Assembly: GCA_035236585.1 (NCBI GenBank)
Contig: CP141135.1
Coordinates: forward strand, 61,472,190-61,536,189
Reading direction: 5' to 3'
DNA from: Warburgia ugandensis
Taxonomy: Eukaryota; Streptophyta; Magnoliopsida; Canellales; Canellaceae
DNA length: 64,000 nt
Shown here: positions 37,082 through 52,000 of the stretch, piece after piece
Layout of the letters: the number at the start of each line of letters is the position of its first letter
Position numbering within the stretch: position 1 is the stretch's first letter
The notes under the pieces: model-generated
Told to the model about the DNA's origin: nothing
Database searches by the model: none
Seen by the model: only the letters and a program-made list of their open reading frames with translations
Made by a program: the position numbers and the translations under genes

Positions 37082-40000
37082 CTACAGCCATATCACAGAG
37101 ATCAGTTACCAAAGGAGACATGCATGAACATGTAGAATTAAAATCTCAAAACATCTGAATATTCATAATAATCAAATCAGAAGATGAGGTTCATTCTCTA
37201 AAGTACAATATGCAACATTAGTCTTTGTGCTTATTGTGAAACTTATCCTAGATTTGTAACTACACAATGTTTGCTTTCTTTGCATTTTTAAATTTTCTAG
37301 TCTGAGGATGGAATTTGATGTCCACATGTTTGAAGTTGCCTGCCATTTTTTTTTGAATAATTCAACTTCTAACTTCTTCAAACCACAGTAGTTAGTTTTG
37401 ACTAGTCAACAGCCTGGCTTTCGGATGATTTAGTTAAAAAATTATAAGCAAATAGATGTGTTTTCGGGGTATCTTAGTCATTATAACTGTAGGTAAAAGA
37501 GCATTTCGGTATTTCAGAATTTCATTTTATCCTTAGAATAATAAGTGATCCATGAGGTATCTTAGTGTTATAGTAATGCTGACATAAACAGATCACACAT
37601 TTGCATGTTGGATTTCCACTGCTTGGAGTAAGTCAAATGTTCCAAACCTGGCCATGTGGATGACTCTGCTTTCCAGCCCATGTGTGTTTTGGTTGGTAAG
37701 CACCCATAGCAATTTCAGTATCCCTTGAACCATCCAAAGATCTTTGGTTTATGTTGGCAGATCCCAGAAGTACATACTCATCATCAACTATCATTCCTTT
37801 GGCATGAACGTAAATCATAAATCTTCGAAACTTTTCAGACATTGATATATTCTGAGAAAGAAAAGTTCTAGGGTAAGATATTTTAGTACTGAGCATAAAA
37901 GAAGATGCAAAGAGGAGCATAGGATTGAACTCATGTAGTACAAACAGAAATGCCAATTGTCCTGGCAGGCTAAAATCTTTCAGTTCAGAGTGGGTTCAGC
38001 AAAACATGGAAGCTAAAGATGAATAATAGATAGGCCTACAGAACAATGGAATCAAGAGATGAATAATAGATAGCCTACAGTGTAGAAAAATTTATTTGCA
38101 TTCGCCTGTTTCCATATAACAAAAGAAAGTAGCATGTAGCAAAAAAACTTACCAAGTAGCTTCAAATAGAGTGGAGTCCACATGGCGGGTAAAATGTATT
38201 TAAGATCCAATTATGTGAGTAGTTTTCTCTACACATTTTCATGAGCACTTGGAGCTGTTGATTAGCGATTCAAGTTCTGATTCTTCATCGAATTATAAGA
38301 TTGTGGTAAGAGACTAACCGGGAAATCCTAATTTTGTGTATGAGTGGCATAAAGAAGAACAGATAAAGGCAGAGGTTTCAATTTCTAGTGGAGCTGTAAA
38401 AGTAGACTAATTTATGTTGTTCTAGTCATATTATGAAAGTTTAGCACCAAAACTGTAGATAACAAATATCCTATGAAGCATGGAGTTACAATTTGAAGTG
38501 GCCCCGCATTCCAAAATTTAAAACTAGTGGGATCAATTAAAAGCTAAGAAGAAGGGCCGCAAGCAAAGACAACAAGTACATCTAGGCATCCTTTTCATCT
38601 AGGTGCATTTTCACCTTTAATTTACCCATTTTCATAAATAAGAGGATTTTGGGCATCTTCCATAAGTCATCTTAAATAGAGGCATTTTTGTCTTTTTCTT
38701 ATCTTTTATACTTGAGTAGTGATAGTAGGGATCTAAGTCATCAATATTGGGTTTATTATAACTAGCAGCCAATATTGGGTTCTTTGCACACTCTTTAAAG
38801 ATTTCAGTTAGTAAGTGATGCATTGAGTGCCATCAAGCTTTCCCTGTAACGGCTAGAGGTGGCCATGAATGAGTTGCTAGTTTGCAAGAAAACAATTCCA
38901 TCATGAGGACAAGGAAAAGGCAAGAGCAATTAGGGATTGGCCTACACTAGGGAATGTGTGGTGTTGCCATATTTTACAGGTGTTTTGTTTAAAATTTCAA
39001 CAGCATAGTCAGTCTCATGACAGAATGTCTGAAAGACAAATTTGAATAGACTCTTGAGGCTAACAACGGCTTCAATTTGACTAAGGACAGACTCAACTTC
39101 ATGATTATTCTTGCTAGTTCCAATCCAAGGGCGGAGTATGACACCTCCAGCCTTGATATTGGAGCAGTTTCCATCCCAAGAAGGCCAACTGACTAACAGC
39201 TTTCTATAATAAGAAGCTTAGTGATGCAAGGAAGAAATTATCAACTTATGTGCAGAAGGTGTATGTAACAGTACAAGCTCTCAAATCTAGGACACATAAT
39301 TTGGTGCAAAGAGAGTTTATTCGCAATACCAATCATCAGGCTCTAAACATTTACTAATAGTGCCACAAACTCTAGCAAGATTCATGCCGAGTGAATTGCC
39401 TTTTTTCAGGAATTTATGCTCCTAAAGCATAAATCAAGTGAACAGAACAAGGTAGTTGATGCCTTAAATAGAAGGGTAGCACCAAAGTCACCAGATTAGA
39501 TTGTCTAAAAAAGCACTGCACCACAGATGAAAACATTTAGAAAATAGGGTAAGAATGCAAATTAAGCAAGCCAAACGAGTTCTTGATCCAAGACGGCATT
39601 TTTTTCTTGGGAGCTCGCCTTTGTCTTCCAAAGAGTTCTCTCAAGGAGCTGATCCTCAAAGAACTTCACTGTGGGAGCTTGGATAGTCAATTGGAGCATG
39701 ACAAGATGGTTGAAATGGTGGAGAAGTGCTACTATTAAACACACATGAAACAAGATGATGGCAAATGTCTACAGCGGGATTCCAAATGTCAAACATCAAA
39801 AAGGCATGCGCAAAACACAGGGTTGTATATGCCACTACCTGTTCGATCTAGTCCTTAGGAAGACTTATCTATGGATTTTGTATTAATACTTTTCACACAC
39901 AGATATGGTGATTTTATGTTAGTTGCGATTGATCAATTTTGAAGATGGCCCATTTTGTTTCTTACCAAAAGACTAGATGCCACGTCTGTTGCCATTTTCT

Positions 40001-43000
40001 TCAAGTGGTTCCTTTGCATTGGGTTCAGAAGTTTATCACTTCCATTGTGACTCTAAGTCCTTGAGTTACTTCTAGTGCACTTTGTAGTGCAAATTATTTC
40101 AAACTATAGTTTCACAGCACTTTCAATCCAAAAAATTATAGGTAGACCTCTGTTAGTGGCAATTTTCAGAACATGTTCTGTGGTCTCTCTAGTAACTAAC
40201 CAATGCAGTGGGATGTGATTTGGTACAAGTAGAATTTGCCTACAACAAGAAGAAAATGTCGACAGGCAAGACTCCCTTTGAAGTTATTTATGAGAGGACA
40301 CTCAAACATACTCTGGATTTGGTTCAACTTCCTGAGAATCATGGTTTAATATTGCAGCTAAGCATTTTTGCTGCACACTTAATTCAGTCCATGATGAAGC
40401 GAAGCAGTATGGGGAACCAAATAATGGTAAGGAGAAAGCAGCGGCTGACCAACATCAGTGAAGTATTTCAGGATGCAGACTAGGTACTGGTGTTTCTCTG
40501 AAAGGGACAATTTACTAATAGTACCTATGAGATGTTGAAGCCAAGGAAGATAGGCCTCACACACCATTCTTAGGGAGATTAACTAGAATGCTTATGTCAT
40601 TGATAGTCCTCACTTTTTGGGCATCTAGAAGACTTTTAATGTTGTTGATATTTTTCAGTACCACCCACTAGAGAGTCAAGACTCCTCTAGTGAACTCAAG
40701 GTCAAGTTTTCTTCAGTTGAGGTGACTGATATAGCGCCACATGCCCAGACCTATATAAACAAATTAGATCAATCCAAAGATAAGGACCGAAAGTAAAGAG
40801 AAATGCAACTAAGCATCCTCTTTAACTAGGTTTTTCCTTAAATTTAAGGACAGGTGTATTGTTCTTTTGCTTATGTTCAATGTTAAGTAGCAAAAGTAGG
40901 GTTTAATGTGACATTATAGAATTCTACAGAAAGAAGCATCCACCCAGGATCTAGGATTTCTTCGTGTACTCTTTTTATATTTCAAATAGTAATTGGAGTC
41001 TTGCTGCATTACAAAATTTCATATACAAGGACTTTTACAAAAGTTAGGCTTGTTGGACCAGCATCACTAGTGCTTGACTTTGTATTTATTGATTAAATGA
41101 TAACTTCAATGACCTTTCTATGCGGATCTAGCAAGCTAAAACATAAATAATAACCATTCGCATTGGGTAAACAGGTTATGAATCTTATTTTCTTCTGCTT
41201 TTTGGTCAAATCTAAGACTTCACATTCCTATCAAAGTAACCACAATTTTCTTGCTATTGTGTCCTAGTCTTACTCGTGGATCTTCCCTTATTGTCAATAA
41301 GAAATTTAAGTTTCGAGAGAAAGGAAATGTTATTTTAGCTATGCGGGGCTAAAGAATCATCCTTCCTAAATGGATGTGACCTCCATCTTAAAGTCTGTCT
41401 CTAGAGGCAAGAAATGTTAGAATATGTAGTTTGCCTAGTTAGTTTGTGAAGGAAAGAGAAAAAGAAAGGTGTAAAATGAATAGTCAGAATTGTCCAAGAA
41501 TCTTAACTGAATCTAATGCTACTATAATAGTGGGAATCAATAACCATAGTTAAATCACAACTTGTAAAATTAAAAGGAATGGAATTATGTACAAATTACA
41601 TGCTATTTAGAGCATTCCCCCTAAAGCTAAGAATTCTAGTTGGAATGTATTTAGCTTGTAAACACTTGTAAACAAGTAGCCATTATGATCTCCCGTATGG
41701 AATCTTTTCTATGCTTAATAACTTTAGATTCATCCTTATGTCTTAATTCATTGGCAACTCCATGAAAATATAATAAAAGTGAATTCACTGATCACTCCAT
41801 CTACATCAATTAAAAAATATATGAAAGCTTTATTCCTTCCATTCTCATTTATGAATTGATTAAAGAATATATTATTAGCAGAGTTCAAGGAAGAAAAAGG
41901 ATTTGTTTCCCACCTTCCTTCTTTTGTCATTTTCCCCCTATATCAGTACCTCAATAAAGATGAAATGATCTCGAATAATGAAATTTTTTGCTTTCATTTT
42001 CATTTTCACAACCCCGGTGCATGAAGCTCCCGCCTATGCGGGTTCCGGGGAAGGAGCAGACCACAAGGGCCTATAGTAGGCAGCCTTACCTTACATTTTG
42101 CAAGAGGCTGATTCCATGCCTTGAACCCGTGACCTCAAGGTCACATGGTGGCAACTTTTAAGATTCATGTTTGTCTGTCTTAATTCTGTGCTTCATCCAA
42201 GTAAGCTTCTCTTTGTGAACTTGCAAACATATATCAACATATATCCTGATTGGAACTTCTCTTTAGTTAAGCAACCAATATGTGCTTAATTCTGTGTTAT
42301 GAACTAGATTTTCTGTTATAACTTATAATAATTGATGTTTGTCAGCATGGCACAATCACATTAGATTTTTAACTTGGACAACTAGTCATCTCAACAAAGT
42401 TTCAAGTACTAGAAGCTCACAAACCCTATAAACTATGGAGCAGAACTTGGCTCGTAAGATCTAGCAATCAGCACCTGCTTGAACTTATACATGTCCCTGG
42501 GTTACCCCTAACAAGAGTGCAAAGGTTTATTTATTATCTGTACTGCCCTGGTCCAATCTGCATCAGTGAAAGCTTCTACCTTGACACGATCTGGAGTTGA
42601 TTCAAATACTTCAAAATTATATGCAGCTACAGGATGTCTTGTGTATGTATATGTGTCTGTGCACACACGCACGCACACACACACACACAGTTTAAGTAAA
42701 ATAGAAAGGAGGCACTTCTTGTTAGTTCATAAATATGATTTTTGTTACTATAATGTTGGCAAGATGATGAGTAGTCACCAGAGAAAATGCAAAATGATAT
42801 TCTACATAAATGAAAGACCTTCTTCTTATTCCAGTAGGGATTGAAGTATCAACTTTCAGTAATATAAATGAAATTGACATTTTCTCGCCTAGGTAAAATA
42901 TGTTAAGTAATAAATAAAGGGGTAGCTACAAGGAAAATGTATGACTACCCAATGTTGCTCTTCAGAAAAAAGAAAAAGAAAAAGCATACCAAACTGCTGG

Positions 43001-46000
43001 TTTCACTAGGACTTGTTGATTCAGATCCTTCAGAATAACATGGTTCACGCTTTCCTAGACAGTAAAAATTCAAATAATCTTCTGGATGGATATTACTCGA
43101 CAAGCCAGCTTTCTCAAGAGCCTGACCAACAATAGTATACATCATATGCATTGTTTGCCCCTGTGACACCACACAACAAGTCAAGCGTTGCATTGGAGTA
43201 GATTTCAAAGTCCACAGATGATGAGTTTGAAAGATAAATTATGTTAAATATCTATAGGGCAAAAAGATTTACTGTTGAAGTATGAAAGAAGCAGTGATTT
43301 TTCATTTTTTTCTGATGGGAAGGAAGCAGTGATTTGATATTTTAAATTAATCAAGTTCATTTAACACCACAGATTGATCTTGCATATGACCAGTGCCAAG
43401 TCTATAAGTGGCAAAAGTTTCCGTCACGCTAACTGGTGAGCAGGTTTACTTTGACCAAGCTTCAGAGTCTTATGACTCTTATGATCTTAGCACTCACAAG
43501 AAAGGTCTTCAGAGTATGTAGCAATAACAAGACAACACATGAGACTACCATGGAGATTGTTCAGAAACTATAGGATATTTCTTTCTAGAGGACACTAAGA
43601 TCTATGACAAGCTGAGTTCAGGTGAACTGGTTCTTGCCATTAACTGCTTTTTTTCCTTCGACTGTTGATGACAAATCTGGTGAAGAGGATGAAATTTGGG
43701 TGCGTGTGGGTATATATATATATAGACACACACACAAGTAAACACCTCTATGTACAATTAGGAAACAGCAGTGAACTTGTCAGCATAGAGATACATTACA
43801 TAATACACTAGTAAAAAAACTTAGAATAGTTTCATCCTTTATCACAATACCCCTCAAATTGATGCGGATCAGAAAGCATGAATTTGGCAACCAAGAATTG
43901 ATGATGTACCCATGCCCTGGCTTTAGTGAAAAGATCCGCAAGTTGATAATGAGAAGAGACATGATGAAGCAATATGAATGGCACTGATAGTCAACCTAGA
44001 TTTTGTTTCATCCGTTCATGAAAATGAATTTGGAAGCCATATGAATGGCACTATTGTTGTCAGCATACAGGGGTAGAGGAGTCTCAAGAACAACTCCAAA
44101 GTCACCAAATAACCAAAGAATCCAGACTATCACCAAATAACCAAAGAATCCAGACTATCTCAGAAGAAGCAGAGCTCATGGCATGATATTCTTCTTCAGC
44201 AAAAGATTTGGAAAATTAGTCCTGTTTCTTGCATTTCCACAAGACATAGGAGTCTCCAAGAAAAAACAAACCAACACTAGTAGAACACCAAGTATTGCAA
44301 CACCCTGCCCAAATGGCATTAGGCATATGCAGGAAAGGTGAATGGCAATGAGGAAGGTAAGAAAGTGCACGACCAAGAGTACCTCTGAGGTAACATAAGA
44401 TACTAAGAGCAGCAGTCCAGTGAAGACAATGTGAATCCCAGACAAACTGATGAACTATGTTGACTGTATGAGAAGAATGCGATCGGGGTCATAGTTAAGT
44501 AAACTAGACTCGCCACCAACTGTTAAACACGGTTGGATCAGTGAATGGCTCCTTGTCATCCTTACCGAACATTCGACACAAGGTGTGCCAACTGATTTGT
44601 CATCAGTATGCGTAACTAGTGTAAGAAGATCATGTGTGCACTTTCGTAGAGTGATTCCAAGTCAAGATAAGAGATTTCCAACCCCAGAAAATGTTAAGGC
44701 CCCTAAATCCTTCATTTTGAAGTGAGATTGTGAGTGAGTCTTTAATCGACCAATTCCAGCCATTTGATCTACCGAAATGATGATGTCATTCACATAGACT
44801 AATTGAATAGTGATCCCTTGAGTGTGGAACATTTATACATGGAATAATCAATGAGGCTATGAGTAAATCCAGATTCTATAAGAACTTAGTGAAAACGTTC
44901 CAACCAGGCATTAGGAGCTTGCTTCAACCCATATAAGGCTTTCTTCAAGCGACATACCATAGGCTGATTTCCAGGAATGCAAAAGCCAAGCACAGGTTTC
45001 ATGTAAACAGTTTGCTCCAGTGGACAATAGAGAAAGAATATTTCACATCCACTTGAAGAATGGACCAATGCATAGTTGCTGCCACAGCAACAAGAGTATG
45101 AATGGACTCATCTTTGAGACTGGTGCAAAAGTCTCCTCATAATCAACCCTAACCCCTGTTTACAACCAAGCGGGCCTATTTTCATTCCAACATTCTCTCA
45201 GATCAAAGTTTGATAGAAAAGAACCATTTACTTCCAATGAAATGAGAACCCTTAGCCCATAGTTTTAAGTCCCAAGTATCATTAATCTTATAATAGCTTC
45301 TTCTCAGTGGCATTGTTCCAACCCTCATCCAGAATCGCTAGTTGAAAAGTACTAGGAACAGAGGAGGAATCAAAGAAACAAAGAAAGAAGTAGAAGGATT
45401 AGAAGGAAACCACGATGACATGGCTAGTCCTTAATTTGGCAGGAGGTGCAGAAGGGACCGGAATACCTGGAGGTAGAGGAGCATCTGGGCAGAGGCCGTT
45501 ATCTTTTCCTTTGATAGACTTGAAGAGTATCATTTCCATAGTCCAGAGGCAATTGGCTGAGGGAAGATAAGAAACATTGGAGACTGATGGGGAAATTGAC
45601 ATATAATAGCACAGATTCTCATAGAAAGCAACATGATGAGGAATGCGAGTTTTACATGCAATACGATCATAGCAGATGAATCCTTTCTAATGATCACCAT
45701 ATCCTAAAAGAAATTGCTAGCTGATTGAGAATATGGCTTATCAAGCTCAATCTAAAATGTGCAAGGGACTTGAGATTCTAAAAGAAGAGATTGGAACACT
45801 TCAAGAATGTAGGGATTCTTTATTTCAGCAACTCTATTCTGTTGAGTAGTATGAGAAAGGTTCCTGGATGAACTATGCCCTTATCACACAACAAAGATTG
45901 GAATTAGGCAGATAAGTACTCTCCCCAAGTCGAAGTGTAAAACTTTGATCATCATCATCATCAAGACCTTATCCCAATTAGCGATCGGCCAAATGAATCT

Positions 46001-49000
46001 TGTTCCTCCATTCCCCTCTATTAAGTACCATGGCTTCATTTAGTCCCAAAGTTTTTAGATCTTTTCTCACCACTTTTATCCACGTTCTTCTGGGCCTTCC
46101 CCGTGCCTTTTTAGAACCTTCTACTTGCATTGCCACACTCCTAACCAGTGCTGTTTTAGGTCTCCTTTGGACATGTCCAAACCATCTAAGTCTAATCTCC
46201 CTCATCTTGTTACCTATTTCAGAAATTGCATATGAATCATAGTAAAAGTCGCAAAAGATAGAAAATACTAGAGATTTAAGATGCACTAGATCCAAGTATA
46301 CCTGCTGCAGTCATTAATGAAGATAACAAATTACTTATGGCACATGCGAGATAATGGAGGTGTTGTCCAATCATTAGTATGAATTAAATCAAAAGGAGCA
46401 GCAGTTTTAATCTCATTCAATACTTGTAGCAACTTCACAAGTAGTACAACGAACATTAGAAGTAGTAGAGGGACAAACCAGAATTAATCATTGTTTTGGG
46501 TCTTTTGTCCTTCAAGTGACCTCATCAATGCTATAAAGACAATACATGATTTGCTAAAGTAATATCAAAATCACAAGGGGCAAAAAACAAGTGTTAGAAG
46601 TAGCCTGGTCAACATTCCTATCCAACTGCCTAAGCAATATGGGGCCATCTTAGTCAAGTTTATCAACAGAAGAACACTACTATACAGTTCCAACTTGAAA
46701 AGTCGATTGCTGATCTCCAGAAGGGCTACATAGATATATAGTCCTATTTATCCCGGGTTTATGAATCTACTAATAGAGTAGCTGATGTTCAATCTTTCTA
46801 CTCCTCCTAGTGCTGCAGTAGAAGGCATGTTAGAGCTTCAAGAACAGCAAAAAATCATGCAGCTCTTGATGGGTCTTCGGCAGAGTTTCCTGCTCTGTTC
46901 GTTACACACTTTCTTGGATACAATGCAAGCGTAAAGCACATAGGAGGGGAGGCCATTATATACTGGTTTACTCTTCCACAGATGAAACTGCTGAGGCTGC
47001 AAGGCAGTTCTAGCTAGCATCTAAATGGTGAGATAACTTATACCATAGATATTGTCCTTTCAAAATTGTTGACTGAAGAAAATAAATAGAAAGAACAGCC
47101 TAAATTGGATTCTGTTGTTCTAAAGGCCTTCTATACTCCTAAAGGTCTTGGAGCTACGACCTCTAGGGATCTTAGTAGGGTAGTGTTATCAATGCAAGGG
47201 TTTTTGGCACTTGGCTGTTAATTGTTTGATGAAGGGGAAATTTTGTAATTATTGTAGATGTACCAATCACACAATTTATGAGTTGACTCATGACCCAGAA
47301 AATAGGGCGAAACAGCCTCCTTCTTCTTCCAAAACAATATCATACATATACAGCAGCCTCTGCGGATACTCAACTCTTCTCTCAAATCCTGTGACTACAA
47401 AGGCCATCTAACAGTTGATCCAAGTTTCATTTTAAGTGTCCTTTCTGCTACTAGGTTCTCATGTAAGTCTATCCCGATACATTCATATGCCCAGTCCCAT
47501 TAGCATTTAAATTCTGGTGATCCAATCACAAGACTGGAGTCCATAGTCATATTACCAGTGTCCAACCCTATTTGGGTCACAAGAAAATCTTAACTGTGTG
47601 GTAATAACTTACCTATTATAGATATTGGTTCAGTCTCATTTTCAGTTGGTCCATCCCATTCTTTCACTCTTGGCAATGTCTACATTGTTCCTAATTATCG
47701 GCTAACCTTATTTCTGTGGGTCAATTAATTGACAATAACTGTCTAGTTCTCTCATGATAGTTGTATTATCCTGGACCTTCAGATGGAGACGCTGATGGAA
47801 GGGGGCGTAAGCCGAGAGCAATTTTGGTTTCAACAGTACATAAATTCCACGACATTGCTTTAGCATTATAGGATCTACACATGCAACTACTTTGGATCCT
47901 CTAGTATGTTTTCATTGTCATCAATGTACCCAAGAAGGTTTTTCCCTTCAACAAAGAGAAGAAATTGCAACTTCCATAATGAGTAGCTTTCACCAGTAAA
48001 CTTGCTTGACAAAATTGTTGTTTTCTCCTTGGTAACGATGAACCAACTCGCTGAGACAAATTCCAGCTGTTCCTGGCTCACCAAAACCACAGTTGTGACT
48101 CAACATTTCAACTAAACCACAAGATTGCAGCATCCAGTTCAGTTTTGCAAACGCCAAACACTTTGTGTGCATAAGAAACTCAACAATATTGAATGCCCAG
48201 AAATAATCTTAAAAAATACTTGATTCTGAACCAGCTGATGCAGTTTTTAGTAGGGTTTCACTAGAAAACAAAGCAAATAACATGGATATAGATGCCCCAA
48301 CCCAAAAACTCAAAAACCCAGATCAAATTTCTGCATAGAAAAGTTTGCAAAACTCTACAATGCGAGCTTCTAATGGATTTCTCACAGCTTCTCACAATCA
48401 GCAGGAAACCCCAGCTCTAGAAAGTCTGTTGCCAATTAAAAATCCCATATTGGAAGCTTCAAATGGGTTTAAAGAAAGCTCTAAACTAGTACCTGATGAG
48501 ATGCTTCTCAATGAAGGACTGTCCATGCTAAAAAAGTATTTCTTCCTCGAAAAAACCACACCCTGTCTCCAAAATGTGTCTTAACATTGTTGCACCCCAA
48601 ATCACATCAGAATTAACTATCTCTTCACCAAAACTAGTTTCTAGAACTCTTGCTTCAATCGTGAGAACATACTCGTGAAGAAGAAGATATTTGAGTGAAA
48701 AGCTGAAGGCTTGAATCAGCCCCCCTTCTTTATCAATCGTTTGTGCATACCCCGTCCATATACAATTAGGAGACAGGTAAAATAGTCAACAGAGAGATAC
48801 ATTACATAATAAACTAGTAAATAGACTAAGAATAGTCTCATCTTTCTCAAAGTTAAGATATATTAGAGTTTTATGAAATTTTACCAAGACTTTTTCCATT
48901 TATTTTTTAGTAGCACTTGTATGGTGGAAGCAATTTGGGAATGATTTCTGCTAATTCTAGATGCTGCTAAAAGGATTTTGTATCAAAATTGTAATTTGGT

Positions 49001-52000
49001 GGGATGTGAATGGAACTAAAGTGCTTCAAATATATGCAGTACTAATAAAGAATAAACTAAAGCTTTAGGAATTGAAAGATCTGCCCTTCAAAGTCAAACA
49101 TTGCAACACTAAGTTTGAAGAAAAAAATAGATTTTTCTAATGTGCAGAGTGTTTTGGTCATGAATTTTTACTATAACACAAAGTTTGAAGGAAGCCTTAA
49201 CATATTCTGTTAAGATATATAAAAAGACAAGATGAAAGTATCATATAGCTCCTCCACCTTGAAAGATTTTATGTAACACAGGAGGTACTTTACAACTTGG
49301 TGTCATTAGAGCAAGGATGATTTCAGCTAACAATTTATAGAACAACAAAGGGTTACTGCTAAAAGAGGAGGCTGAAGAGAGTGGGATTGGAAGTTGGAAC
49401 TAACAATAGTGGAGATGACGAAGGTAAATTGAAGACTATGTTTTAGGTATATACAAAAACAGATTGAAAAGATATACTTAAAATTTCACTATGATTTTTA
49501 TTGGGATATTTATATGCACTACTTAGTTTCTCTTCCTCTTTATACTTTATTTCTTTCACACTTAGTTTCTCTTGCATTTTATACTTATTACTATGAAGTG
49601 TGAACTATGATATTGTTTAGGTTTAGTTTCTCTTCCATTTTATACTTTATTACTATGAAGTGTGAACTATGATATTGTTTAGGTCAAGAACAGGCAATTT
49701 CATTATCCCACCATGTGATGAACATTTATACTGGAGCAAGATATCACGAGGTTCTCCAAATGCCTCTCATTTTTAATATTGCCAAAATCAGAGACAAGTA
49801 AGAATATAAAACCTGCCAGTATAGGATTTCTTGTACTGCAGAACTAGTTGGAACACCTTCTGGCCACATTGGCACTACCACGTACACTGTAAAACGTTCA
49901 TTTGCACTGATTTTGCTAGCAATCTTCAAGGCCAATTCCATAGGCACTAAATTGTCAGCACCTGCTTAAAGAAGACCAAAATTATAACTTCAAATTTTGA
50001 TACAGGAATAAGCCAACTGAACTCATCATTCAGCAAATTCAGAAAGGATTCTTCAGGAGTAATGAAGCCGAGTGATTGAGTCTAGCATTTGCAAACACTA
50101 GAATTAGAAATCACATGAAGGCAGAGGAAGAGTCACAATAATGAGACCGTAAAATATGCTTCATTGAGACTACTAAGCGTGCCACAAGGAGCATGTTCTC
50201 TCTAATCTTTGGTAGATATACCAAGGAAGCAATCCTAGAAACCACATCCATAGACAGCATGATAAATATATTTCAGAACATATCAAAGGCTTCGTGAGAG
50301 CTGCCAAGACATCTCAGATTGCAAATCAAACACAACAGATTAACAGAGAGAATAAATTAAATAAATAATGGAAGGAGTTGAAAACCATCACAAGCAACCT
50401 CTTCCATTTCAATGAGAGCAACTAATAGCACTAGCTCTCTAATTTCCTCCATCAGATAGACAAGACTAATCCTTTCTAACCAAGTTTGACAAAACCTTAA
50501 CCACAAATGAAGGAGTTACTTATGAACTTTTTAAGAGTGGGTACCAACATTAATCAATCAGACACTCAGTCGCTAGACATCCCAGCAGAGGTTGGCACTT
50601 GAACATAGACATGGATCACATAATTAACACATAGAGAGAAGGATAAAAATACAGGGACCAAAAATTAGCAGAAGAAGATTTTTTAAACGGAAGATCTGGA
50701 GACCAGAAGTATTTTCTTAGTGCATAAATCTATAGAACCAAGATATGATTAATCTCAAAAAACATATATAATAGGTCAATCAACAGATTTAGTACAGCTC
50801 TTAAGAAACCAATAAGTTTCCCACGCATCTACAACCAAGCAAGAAAACTTAAGAAACAAAATCAGGGATCTTTTAGGCTACTGCTATGGTTGGAGCATTA
50901 CACTAGCTGACACTCACGACATCTGATATACAGTGAATCAGGTATATCAATATTTACATGTTCCTAGAGATGAGCATCTAAAGGCAGGCAAAGGGACCAC
51001 ATGGATATCTCAGAGGGACACTAAAAGCTGCTGGAGCTGAATTGCAACCTCATTGTGCAAAAATTACTACAAGATAGATCCACAGTATGCGGCAAGCAAG
51101 GTGCAAGTAGCTGATATACTCATAAAGGCCCAAGTAACAGAAGGACATCACTATTTGATGGTTAAGTTAAGCAAGACAGACATCAAATGATTAGGTTGAG
51201 GAGGTTTGAGAATTATACCCTTTATAGTCATTGATTATACATAACTTGGGAAATGTAAGCTGCTACCTTTCAAATGTCCATATGAGTCTGTGAGAATATG
51301 ATTCAAAAGGATGTCCACTTGTTGGTGTTTCAAAGGCCTAAAAAATAGACCTTTCAATTTCCATATGGAAACATAATTGTCGCTACAGGTCTGCGAAAAG
51401 ACTTTCACAGTTCAGATTTGAGGATTTAGGACTGAAGTTCCACTTGACTTCAATTATCTCAGGTTATTTGTTATATAGTTATGTACTTCCTTTTAATGAT
51501 GATTCTCTGCTGATGCATAGTTGAAAGACCAAGTCATTAAAGCTATAGAGAACTAATTAATCAAATGAAATATAACCTTGAGTCTTATATCATAATAGAT
51601 ACATGTTTGAATGCTACTTCAAACTTTGAATTGTCAATACCCAATTTGTCATTGCTAGAAGTCAAATGTCAGTATGAGATAATCATTCAGAAGGAGAAAT
51701 GCACTTGTTGGTGTTTCAAAGGTCTTAAAAATGGACCTTTCCATTTCAAAAAAAAGCCTTCCACTACAAGTATAAAGATAGACCTTCAAGGTTCACATTT
51801 GAAGGTTTTACGGCTGAAATTCCACTTAACTACATTTTTCTTTTGGTTATTTGTGACGTAGTCATGTACTTCCTTACAATAATGAATATTTTTGTATGGA
51901 CAATCTGTAGACAAGTCATTAAAAGTATTGAAAAGGGCAACCCCGGGGCATTAAGCTCCCATGTATACGCGGTCTGGGGAAGGGACGGACCATAAGGGTT

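Larger units (their letters stand above)
43700..48855 (-). mobile_element. Ty1/copia retrotransposon in a PLD intron, rearranged
   Basis: Minus strand, same orientation as PLD. Order: LTR remnant 48855-48755; gag N-terminus ([20 protein letters not shown], 48030-47890); an inverted block 46600-47830; integrase ([14 protein letters not shown] near 46320, an RTE insertion, then GREYLSA-like and [20 protein letters not shown] near 45800); integrase tail near 45620 ([10 protein letters not shown]); RT (VYMKPVLGF...[23 protein letters not shown], 45030-44886); RNase H ([37 protein letters not shown]; 44190-44020); polypurine-like AATTTGAGGGG near 43860; LTR remnant 43850-43735. The two LTR remnants share GAGATACATTACATAATA and ACTAGTAAA. 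Many stops. Confidence 0.87.

Noticed and set aside
48345-48584. 79-residue plus-strand frame
   Set aside because: Antisense to the leader/gag region of the minus-strand copia element.
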